Shown here: piece after piece, positions 16,869 to 23,721 of the stretch | Numbering within the stretch: the stretch's first letter is position 1 | Layout: each line of letters begins with the position of its first letter | Translations under genes and position numbers: made by a program | The notes under the pieces: model-generated | Told to the model about the DNA's origin: nothing | Databases searched by the model: none | What the model saw: only the letters and a program-made list of their open reading frames with translations | Origin: Candidatus Aenigmatarchaeota archaeon | GTDB taxonomy: Archaea > EX4484-52 > B79-G9 | Assembly (NCBI GenBank): GCA_023139785.1 | Contig: JAGLMX010000001.1 | Location: 1 to 27,259, forward strand | Direction of reading: 5' to 3' | DNA: 27,259 nt

Positions 16869-17877
16869 AAATATCCCCCATTTTATCTAATTTTATCGTT
16901 CTCTTTTCTTTAGCAGACAGAAGACCTGCTGTAAGGATTTTTATTGTGCGAAGACCAATTTCACCAGATGCTTTAGGGGTTGTTTTATCTTGTATGCTAC
17001 AGATAAAATCCGTTAGTTCTTCTTTCAATGGTTCTTTCTTTTCTATGCTAAGTTCTACAGGTGCGCTTTTTACGATGTTGTAATATTCTTTATTTTTTTC
17101 GAGGCACTCATTAATTATGATCAGTTTGTTGTTCATTGTGTCAACTTCGGCGCTTCTTTTTTCGCCGGTAATGATAATGTCTCGCATTTTCTTGGGCGTT
17201 AACCATCCGACTTGACAGTATCCGAGTATGTCTTTATTAAATCGTGCAACAATAACTGCTAGATCTTCATTGGAGTTACCTAGATTTCTCGAAGTTATTG
17301 TAGTAATTTCCTCAGGATATACGTCTCCCAAAATATCGCACATTATATCGATATCGTGAACCGCATAGTTTAGTGTTGCACCTACATCATTACGAGGTAA
17401 CTTAAGACCCATCCGTGACGTATATATGCTGTATATTTTTCCGAAAGAACCTGTTTTTAGTTCTTCTTTTAGTTTGTTTATTGCAGAATCATATCTGAAT
17501 AGATGACCCACCATCACGGTTATTTCGTTTTCCTTAGCCAGATCCATTATTTTGTTTGCGTCTTCAACATTCAAAGCCATTGGCTTTTCAATTAAGACAT
17601 GCTTTTTTGCACTGATGAATTCCAATGCAATTCTGTAGTGCATTGACGCGGGCGCGCAAATGCTGACGCCCCGTATTTTTTCGTTAGTAAGAAGCTCTTT
17701 ATATTCTTTTGTGGTTTTTATGGGGTACTTTGCTTCTAGTTCTTTCAATCGGGTTTCATCAATGTCTGCAACCCACACATCCAGACCCAAAGTACAGTAG
17801 TTCCTGATGTGGTTTTCGCCCCATGGACCTGCACCCACCACTCCAATAGACATGCTTTTTTTAGGCATAGAAATCAT
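16861..17877 (-). CDS. wbpB: Gfo/Idh/MocA-family oxidoreductase, WbpB-like
   Basis: 338 residues. A Rossmann motif GVVGAGPWGENH lies near the N-terminus, followed by SICAPASMHY, the family signature VLIEKPMALN, and the catalytic-side AVHDIDIMCDIL. WbpB oxidises C3 of UDP-GlcNAcA to the 3-keto form that the aminotransferase then uses. The gene is first in the minus-strand unit, with the acetyltransferase and aminotransferase behind it, the combination seen in 2,3-diamino uronic acid pathways. The ATG at 17877 lies about 25 bases from an AT-rich box and is probably leaderless. In-frame ATGs at 17868 and 17853 are less likely. Confidence 0.88.
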   Translation of the reverse strand: MISMPKKSMSIGVVGAGPWGENHIRNYCTLGLDVWVADIDETRLKELEAKYPIKTTKEYKELLTNEKIRGVSICAPASMHYRIALEFISAKKHVLIEKPMALNVEDANKIMDLAKENEITVMVGHLFRYDSAINKLKEELKTGSFGKIYSIYTSRMGLKLPRNDVGATLNYAVHDIDIMCDILGDVYPEEITTITSRNLGNSNEDLAVIVARFNKDILGYCQVGWLTPKKMRDIIITGEKRSAEVDTMNNKLIIINECLEKNKEYYNIVKSAPVELSIEKKEPLKEELTDFICSIQDKTTPKASGEIGLRTIKILTAGLLSAKEKRTIKLDKMGDICV

Positions 17878-17919
17878 GCAAAGTAATTATTTAATATTTA
17901 TTCATGTTCTTATTATTAT
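17878..17919. promoter_or_regulatory. Compact divergent promoter of the two sugar-nucleotide operons
   Basis: 42 bases between the ATGs at 17877 (-) and 17920 (+). The run TTATTTAATATTTATT around 17887-17902 sits about 18-30 bases from each start and can serve as TATA element in both directions. There is no Shine-Dalgarno site before either ATG. The design is nearly identical in size to the divergent promoter at 2657-2700. Confidence 0.55.
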
Positions 17920-19194
17920 ATGAATCTTTCTGTTATTGGTTGTGGATACGTTGGTCTTGTGACCGCAGTAGGGTTTTCATCTCGCGGGCATGATGTGATA
18001 TGCGTTGACGTGGATGAAAAGAAAGTTGATATGATAAATTCTGGAGAACCACCTATTTATGAGTCAGATCTAGAACCACTCATAAAGTCATGTATTCAAG
18101 AAAAAAAAATTCATGCTACAAAAAACTTTGAAGATGCAGTAAAAAACACACAAATTACTTTTATTTGTGTTGGCACACCCTCTAAAGGGGATGGGGGCAT
18201 GGAGTCTAAATATGTGTTTTCTGTAGCGGACTCCCTGGGCAAGTTTATTGGAAAAAAAGCAGAGTATCATTTAGTTGTTTTTAAGTCAACGATTGTTCCG
18301 GGAACAACAGCGTCTATGATATCGATTATCGAAAAATCGTCTGGCAAGAAAGCAGGCAAAGATTTTGGCGTGTGCATGTCACCGGAATTTCTGAAAGAAG
18401 GCAATGCCCTCGACGATTTTTTTAATCCGGATCGAATAGTTATTGGAGAATTCGATAAGGTTTCGGGAGATGTTCTTGAAAATCTTTTTATCGGCTTTAA
18501 TGCACCAATCCTTCGTACATCCATAAAAGTAGCTGAAACTATAAAGTATGCATCTAATTCATTTCTTGCTATGAAAGTTTCCTTCTCAAACGAGGTTGGA
18601 AATATATGTAAGTTAATGGGTATTGATGTTTATGAGGTTATGACGGGTCTGGGTATGGACGAGCGCATAAGCCCTGAGTTTCTTCGCGCAGGTTGCGGCT
18701 TTGGAGGGTCATGTTTCGGGAAAGATGTTCTTGCATTCATTGATACTTCGAAGAAAATCGGATATGTGCCCTATCTGCTTGAGTCGGTCATGGAGTTGAA
18801 TGAAGCGCAACCAAGTCGCATGATTGAGTTGCTTAAAAAACATACTGCTTTAATGGGCGCAAAGGTTTGTGTTTTGGGTCTCGCATTTAAGCCAGGCACC
18901 GATGACATACGTGATGCCCCGTCTTTGAAAATAGTCAATGAGTTAATCAGTCAAGGTGCAAAAGTGACTGTTTACGATCCTAAAGCAATGGAGAATGCTA
19001 AAAATGTTTTTGGTTCAAACGTAACTTATACAGAATCCGCGGAAGCCGCGGTCTCTCATTCTGATTATGTGTTAATAGTTACTGAATGGGATGAATTTCG
19101 GAACAAACAGCTTTACGTAGATGCGGTTGTGGTCGACGGAAGAAAAATAGATGAAGCCAAAACTGCAAAAGTGTATGAAGGCCTTTGCTGGTGA
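17920..19194 (+). CDS. UDP-glucose/GDP-mannose dehydrogenase family, Ugd-type 6-dehydrogenase
   Basis: 424 residues. It has the NAD-binding motif IGCGYVGLV (6-14), VGTPSKGDG (84-91), MSPEFLKEGNA (153-163), ETIKYASNS with Lys209, and GCGFGGSCFGKDV with catalytic Cys265, then the C-terminal GLAFKPGTDD. The enzyme oxidises C6 of a UDP-hexose to a uronic acid in two NAD-dependent steps. The GYVGLV opening and the SPEFLKEG form are those of UDP-glucose dehydrogenase (Ugd/TuaD), whereas WbpA/WecC enzymes acting on UDP-GlcNAc usually read GYVGLP. The surrounding genes call for UDP-GlcNAcA. Either this enzyme accepts the N-acetyl sugar or the dehydrogenase for that route is elsewhere. It is the first gene of the six-gene plus-strand operon. 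Confidence 0.93.
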   Translation: MNLSVIGCGYVGLVTAVGFSSRGHDVICVDVDEKKVDMINSGEPPIYESDLEPLIKSCIQEKKIHATKNFEDAVKNTQITFICVGTPSKGDGGMESKYVFSVADSLGKFIGKKAEYHLVVFKSTIVPGTTASMISIIEKSSGKKAGKDFGVCMSPEFLKEGNALDDFFNPDRIVIGEFDKVSGDVLENLFIGFNAPILRTSIKVAETIKYASNSFLAMKVSFSNEVGNICKLMGIDVYEVMTGLGMDERISPEFLRAGCGFGGSCFGKDVLAFIDTSKKIGYVPYLLESVMELNEAQPSRMIELLKKHTALMGAKVCVLGLAFKPGTDDIRDAPSLKIVNELISQGAKVTVYDPKAMENAKNVFGSNVTYTESAEAAVSHSDYVLIVTEWDEFRNKQLYVDAVVVDGRKIDEAKTAKVYEGLCW

Positions 19195-19198
19195 TTAT

Positions 19199-19930
19199 GT
19201 GAAAATAAAATATGGTGTGATTCCTGCGGCAGGGAGGGGTGCGAGAATGGGTTTGTTAACCCGTGCAGTGCCTAAAGAACTTTTACCTGTTGGTGGAAAG
19301 CCCTCGATTCAGTATGCTGTCGAGGCCATGGTTGGAGCCGGCATAGAAAAAATATTCATTATTACTGGATGGAAAAAGCATGCAGTTCTTGATTTTTTCG
19401 GATCTGGAAAAGAGTTTGGTGTAGACATAGCGTATGTTGTTCAGGATGATGTTTGTGGTCTTTCAAAGGCAATTTCTGCTGTAGAACCATTTATAAACGA
19501 ACCTTTTTTGACGATATTGGGAGACGATATATTCTATGGAGAAGGGCTTGTTTCAGGCATAATTTCGGATCACATTAAGCGAAACGCTGTGGCGACCATT
19601 GGTGTGGAACAAGTAAAAGATGTTTCGCGTTTTGGTGTTGTTGTTTCTGACACAACAGGGAAAATAAACACGGTTGTAGAGAAACCAAAACAAGGTATCA
19701 TTAAAACTAATGATGTAGCGTGTGGCATTTATGTTTTTGACAAAACATTATTTGCTGCAGTCCGGCAGACACAACCCGGTGTAAATAATGAGTACCAGCT
19801 TGCAGATGCAATCAATGTGTTGGTGAATGACGAATTGCCTGTTTTTTCGCATAAGATACGGGGGAAACGGATTACTGTTGGATCTATTGAGGATCTTAGA
19901 AAAGCGAATAGGTTTTTTGACGCTGTTTAA
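19199..19930 (+). CDS. Sugar-1-phosphate nucleotidylyltransferase
   Basis: 243 residues starting at GTG 19199. That codon is preceded three bases away by GGTGAT, which overlaps the upstream stop. Starting further upstream (19151) would overlap the dehydrogenase by 44 bases and add unrelated residues. The signature VIPAAGRGARM...PKELLPV is the nucleotide-binding loop of GalU/RmlA enzymes, and LGDDIFYGEG holds the metal Asp. They join a sugar-1-phosphate to UTP or dTTP. The placement after a UDP-sugar dehydrogenase suggests it supplies the UDP-sugar. The sequence is intermediate between the uridylyl and thymidylyl groups, so the nucleotide is not settled. Confidence 0.88.
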   Translation: MKIKYGVIPAAGRGARMGLLTRAVPKELLPVGGKPSIQYAVEAMVGAGIEKIFIITGWKKHAVLDFFGSGKEFGVDIAYVVQDDVCGLSKAISAVEPFINEPFLTILGDDIFYGEGLVSGIISDHIKRNAVATIGVEQVKDVSRFGVVVSDTTGKINTVVEKPKQGIIKTNDVACGIYVFDKTLFAAVRQTQPGVNNEYQLADAINVLVNDELPVFSHKIRGKRITVGSIEDLRKANRFFDAV

Positions 19931-19936
19931 TTAGGT

Positions 19937-19954
19937 GTCGTTTGAAGATACGAC
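19937..19954. repeat. Short inverted repeat between nucleotidylyltransferase and hisH
   Basis: GTCGT and ACGAC flank an eight-base loop in the only sizeable gap (50 bases) inside the plus-strand operon. It could be a weak hairpin in the transcript; no T run follows it directly. It may be chance. Confidence 0.25.
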
Positions 19955-19980
19955 GATTATTGTATTTAGGGTGGTTTCGG

Positions 19981-20592
19981 ATGATGATTATTAATTATGG
20001 AGTTGGCAATCTCGGTTCAATTGAGAATATGCTGAAGAAAATCGGTGTTGATTTTTGTAGTTCTTCAGATGTTTCTGAGTTAAAGCGTGCTGATAAGCTG
20101 ATTCTGCCTGGCGTAGGATCCTTTGATGCCGGAATGAAAAACATTAAAGCTTTAGGACTTCTCGATATTTTGAATAAAAAGGTTTTAGGTGAAAAGACGC
20201 CTATTTTAGGCATTTGTCTTGGAATGCAACTTCTTACTGCCGGAAGCGAGGAAGGCATATTGCCTGGTTTGGGCTGGATTGATGCACGGACTGTTAAATT
20301 CAAGTTCAGTATGGCACAAAAACAACTAAAAATTCCGCATATGGGTTGGAACAACATATCATATTCTAAAGAATGCGTATTATTCAAGGAACTGTGTCCG
20401 GAGTCAAGATTTTATTTTGTACATTCTTATCATGTTTTGTGCTCGGATAAAAACCAAGTGGCTGCAACCGCGAATTATGGTTATGAGTTTGCATGCGCTG
20501 TAAATAAAGGAAACATTTTTGGTGTTCAGTTTCATCCCGAAAAAAGCCATAGGTTTGGCATGCAGGTTTTGAAAAATTTTTCTGGAGTTTAG
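19981..20592 (+). CDS. hisH: HisH-type glutaminase for sugar acetamidino-group formation
   Basis: 203 residues, the normal HisH length. Landmarks are INYGVGNLGSIENM, LPGVGSFDAGM, GICLGMQ with nucleophile Cys79, and FGVQFHPEKSH with His185 and Glu187 completing the triad. It would release ammonia from glutamine and pass it to the HisF partner, whose gene starts one base after this stop. With HisF and WbpG behind it, and no other his gene around, the ammonia is meant for the sugar amidotransferase and not for histidine synthesis. Pseudomonas O-antigen (HisH2/HisF2/WbpG) and Methanococcus flagellin glycan genes use this trio. A TTG at 19942 would add 13 unrelated residues. The ATG at 19981 opens on the first strand and follows a GGGTGG site. 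Confidence 0.95.
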   Translation: MMIINYGVGNLGSIENMLKKIGVDFCSSSDVSELKRADKLILPGVGSFDAGMKNIKALGLLDILNKKVLGEKTPILGICLGMQLLTAGSEEGILPGLGWIDARTVKFKFSMAQKQLKIPHMGWNNISYSKECVLFKELCPESRFYFVHSYHVLCSDKNQVAATANYGYEFACAVNKGNIFGVQFHPEKSHRFGMQVLKNFSGV

Positions 20593-20593
20593 T

Positions 20594-21346
20594 ATGCTTG
20601 CTACAAGAGTAATCCCGTGCCTGCTTCTTAAAGGAACAGGTCTTGTAAAGACGGTAAATTTCAAGGAGCCGAAATATGTTGGAGATCCCATAAATGCAGT
20701 AAAGATTTTTAATGAAAAAGAAGTTGATGAGTTAGTATTTCTTGATGTTATGGCAACACCAGAGAGCAGGAAGCCTGATTTTGAGCTTATTTCAAAAATT
20801 ACCACCGAGTGCTTCATGCCATTTGCATATGGCGGTGGCATCAATAGCATAGAAACGATAAAAACATTGTTTACATTGGGTGTTGAAAAAGTAGTTCTAA
20901 ATACGGCTGCATTAGAAACGCCATCGCTTGTAAAAGACGCTTCGGCAATTTTTGGAAGCCAAAGTATTGTTGTTTCAATAGATGCCAAAAAAGACCTGCT
21001 TGGCAGGTCTAGATTGTTTATACGCAGTGGAACAAAAAGCACTGGAATCGATCCTGTGCAATTTGCAATACAAATAGAGAAAGCCGGTGCAGGAGAGATA
21101 TTCTTGAATTCAATTGATCATGATGGTTGTATGGATGGATACGATCTTGATTTAATACGCAATGTTTCTGAAGCAGTTAAAATACCTGTGATTGCATGCG
21201 GAGGCGCTGGCAAGCTTGACGACTTTAGAGAGGCAATATGTTTCGGAGCTTCAGCAGTTGCTGCTGGAAGCTTTTTTGTTTTTTATGGACCTCACAAAGC
21301 AGTGCTTATAAATTATCCTTCCCCAAAAGAGCTCAGGGAACTATAA
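20594..21346 (+). CDS. hisF: HisF-like ammonia-channel partner, catalytic Asp11 lost
   Basis: 250 residues of the HisF beta/alpha barrel, alignable with the histidine enzyme from residue 1. RVIPCLLLKGTGLVKTVNF replaces the canonical R-I-I-x-C-L-D-V-K start, so catalytic Asp11 is Leu11. Asp130 (SIDAK) and the second Asp of SIDHDG are kept. The residues that form the ammonia gate in Thermotoga HisF are present: Arg5, Glu46, Lys99 and Glu168 (Glu167 there). This fits a barrel kept to guide ammonia from HisH while its lyase chemistry is no longer needed, with WbpG as the receiver. GGAG lies eight bases before the ATG, within the end of hisH. Confidence 0.95.
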   Translation: MLATRVIPCLLLKGTGLVKTVNFKEPKYVGDPINAVKIFNEKEVDELVFLDVMATPESRKPDFELISKITTECFMPFAYGGGINSIETIKTLFTLGVEKVVLNTAALETPSLVKDASAIFGSQSIVVSIDAKKDLLGRSRLFIRSGTKSTGIDPVQFAIQIEKAGAGEIFLNSIDHDGCMDGYDLDLIRNVSEAVKIPVIACGGAGKLDDFREAICFGASAVAAGSFFVFYGPHKAVLINYPSPKELREL

Positions 21347-21368
21347 CTCACTTATACGGGGCGATATT

Positions 21369-22487
21369 ATGAGCAACGAATACAAGGTCTGCACAAGATG
21401 TATTATGGATACAACAGACCCTGAGATTAAATTCGGCGATAAAGGAGTATGCAATCACTGTAGACAATACAATATTACTGCAAAGAAATATCTGTTCTCA
21501 GGAAAAGACGGCGAAAGAAGACTTCAGGATCTTTTTTTAAAAGTTCGGCAAAGTGGTATGAATAAGCCGTATGATTGCATAATGGGGCTTAGTGGTGGAG
21601 TCGATAGTACATATGTGGCCTATATTGCAAAGAAACAGGGTTTAAGACCACTTGCGGTACATCTTGACAATGGCTGGAATTCAGAACTTGCTGTTAAGAA
21701 TATTGAGAACATTGTGCGAAAGCTGGATTTGGATTTATACACCCATGTGATTGATTGGGTTGAATTTAGAGACCTTCAAATTTCTTTTTTCAAAGCAGGG
21801 GTAATTGATATAGAAATGCTAACAGATCATGCAATTACCGCGATATTGTATCGATTGGCAAGCAAGCACGGTATAAAATATATATTGAGTGGCAGTAACA
21901 TGGCAACAGAAGGTATAATGCCAACGTCTTGGACGCATAGAAAATCGGATCTTCGAAACATCAAGGCAATTCATAATAGATATGGAAAAGAACAGATGAA
22001 GAGTTTTCCGACTGCAAGTACATTCCAAATATATTTTTGGTATCTTCTTATAAAGCGCATGAAATCGATTAGGGTTTTGGATTATATTGATTATAATAAA
22101 GAAATGGCTATGTCAATAATCGAGAAGGAGCTTGGATGGAAATCATATGGCATAAAACACTATGAATCAATATTCACGCGATTTTATCAGGGGTTTATAC
22201 TCCCCAGCAAATTTGATGTGGATAAAAGAAAGGCACATCTTTCCACACTTATCTGTTCGGGACAGATTTCGCGCGCAGAAGCACTCAAAGAAATTAAAAA
22301 GAATGCTTATGATCACGAGGTGCTAGCGTCAGACAAAGATTTTGTTTTAAAGAAATTGGGTTTCGGCGAAAAACAATTTGAGGAATATGTGAAGAGCAAA
22401 CCAAAAGCTCATTTTGATTATGGTTCTGACGAGTATTTTTTTAAGGTTTTACGTGTCTTAAGTGAGATACTCTATACTAAAACGTGA
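21369..22487 (+). CDS. wbpG: N-acetyl sugar amidotransferase (WbpG family)
   Basis: 372 residues. An N-terminal zinc-finger-like set of cysteines (Cys8, Cys11, Cys28, Cys31) is followed by the PP-loop LSGGVDSTY (74-82), which binds and splits ATP to activate the acetamido oxygen. The usual family motifs HLDNGWNS and SGSNMATEG follow. WbpG enzymes receive ammonia from the HisH/HisF pair and turn a sugar N-acetyl group into an acetamidino group, as in ManNAc(3NAm)A of Pseudomonas aeruginosa O5 and the Methanococcus maripaludis flagellin glycan. The order hisH-hisF-wbpG in one transcript makes the call secure. The start follows GGGGCGAT six bases upstream. Confidence 0.95.
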   Translation: MSNEYKVCTRCIMDTTDPEIKFGDKGVCNHCRQYNITAKKYLFSGKDGERRLQDLFLKVRQSGMNKPYDCIMGLSGGVDSTYVAYIAKKQGLRPLAVHLDNGWNSELAVKNIENIVRKLDLDLYTHVIDWVEFRDLQISFFKAGVIDIEMLTDHAITAILYRLASKHGIKYILSGSNMATEGIMPTSWTHRKSDLRNIKAIHNRYGKEQMKSFPTASTFQIYFWYLLIKRMKSIRVLDYIDYNKEMAMSIIEKELGWKSYGIKHYESIFTRFYQGFILPSKFDVDKRKAHLSTLICSGQISRAEALKEIKKNAYDHEVLASDKDFVLKKLGFGEKQFEEYVKSKPKAHFDYGSDEYFFKVLRVLSEILYTKT

Positions 22488-22491
22488 TTTT

Positions 22492-23721
22492 ATGAAAATT
22501 TGCATTATATTGCCTCGCGGATTCCCTCCAGAAATTCGCGTTGAAAAAGAAGCAAGGACACTTTTGAAAGAGGGTCATGAACTTCATCTTATATGTATTC
22601 AAAAAGAATATACTCAGCCATTAGAAGAGCTTGTTCAGGGAATACATGTTCATCGAATTAAAAAGCCGAAAAGGCCATTCGGAAAACTAAGTGGCTTGTT
22701 AACTGTTGAGTTTTTTCTTAATCCTATTTGGACAAGCAAATGGGAGAATAAAATAAAAGAAGTTATAAAAGAACACGGTGTTGATGTTTTAAATGTGCAT
22801 GATTTGCCTGTTGCATATACAACAATAAGAACGGGAAAAAAATATGGCATTCCCATAATTTTTGAAATGCATGAGAATTGGCCTGCGGCTTTAAGTGCTT
22901 GGGGAAAAAGTCACATATATGATCGTCTTTTTATGAATGTGACATTACACAAGATGCTAGAAAAAAAATGTATCAAAGACGCAGATCATATTTTGGTGGT
23001 AGTTGACGAGCAGAAAAAGAGGCTTTTGAAATTAAACATTCCTGAGAAGAAAATCACTGTTGTTTTAAATGTAGAAGATATCAACTATTTTGATAAATTC
23101 TTAATTGACAACGCTCTTGTTTCAAGATATGGTGGAAAGTTCATAATTTCTTATATTGGGGGTATAGGGCCGCATCGTGGGGTGGATACGGCAATCAAGT
23201 CAATGCCCACGGTGCTGAAAAAAATACCTAATGCCAAATTATTGGTTGTTGGAGCAAAGGGCGGAAAATATGTTGACACATTGAAGGTATTGTGCGTGAA
23301 ATTAGGAATTGCCCATATTGTTGAGTTCATAGATTGGGTGCCCTTTGATAAAGTGCCGTCCTACATTGCAGTGAGCCATGTTTGTCTAGTTCCTCATCAT
23401 AGGAGTGAGCATACAGAAACAACAATACCACATAAACTTTTTCAGTACATGGTTATGAAAAAGCCGGTTATAGTGACCGATGTTGCTCCCCTGAAGCGCA
23501 TTGTAGCTGATACTAAAGCGGGTATTGTCGTTTTAGCAGGCAATCCAGAAAAAATGTCTGAAGCGATAGTGTCTTTATCGTCCTCTGAGAGGCAAAGATT
23601 TTTTGGAGAAATGGGGAGAAAATCGGCAGAAAAGAAATATAACTGGTATTTTGAATCAAAAAAACTTATTAGGGTGTATAAAAAATTTGCTAAACATCAA
23701 AAATTGAAAGAGCATTTGTGA
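22492..23721 (+). CDS. Family 4 glycosyltransferase
   Basis: 409 residues starting MKICIILPRGFPPEIRVEKEA, a GT4 N-terminus, with the acceptor domain to about 200. The donor domain has ISYIGGIGPHRGVD, KLLVVGAKGGKY, EFIDWVPFDKVPSYIAVS, and TTIPHKLFQYMVMKKPVIVTD. In the last of these a Gln stands where many GT4 enzymes have the second Glu of EX7E. An ATG at 22462 lies within wbpG and adds ten unlikely residues. The ATG at 22492 follows GTGATTT, overlapping the wbpG stop region. As last gene of the acetamidino-sugar operon it is the natural candidate to transfer that sugar (inference). It overlaps the convergent gene by 32 bases. Confidence 0.9.
   Translation: MKICIILPRGFPPEIRVEKEARTLLKEGHELHLICIQKEYTQPLEELVQGIHVHRIKKPKRPFGKLSGLLTVEFFLNPIWTSKWENKIKEVIKEHGVDVLNVHDLPVAYTTIRTGKKYGIPIIFEMHENWPAALSAWGKSHIYDRLFMNVTLHKMLEKKCIKDADHILVVVDEQKKRLLKLNIPEKKITVVLNVEDINYFDKFLIDNALVSRYGGKFIISYIGGIGPHRGVDTAIKSMPTVLKKIPNAKLLVVGAKGGKYVDTLKVLCVKLGIAHIVEFIDWVPFDKVPSYIAVSHVCLVPHHRSEHTETTIPHKLFQYMVMKKPVIVTDVAPLKRIVADTKAGIVVLAGNPEKMSEAIVSLSSSERQRFFGEMGRKSAEKKYNWYFESKKLIRVYKKFAKHQKLKEHL

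Noticed and set aside
19981..21346. hisH and hisF as part of a histidine operon
   Set aside because: No other his gene is present, HisF lacks Asp11, and wbpG follows at once. The pair belongs to sugar amidation.
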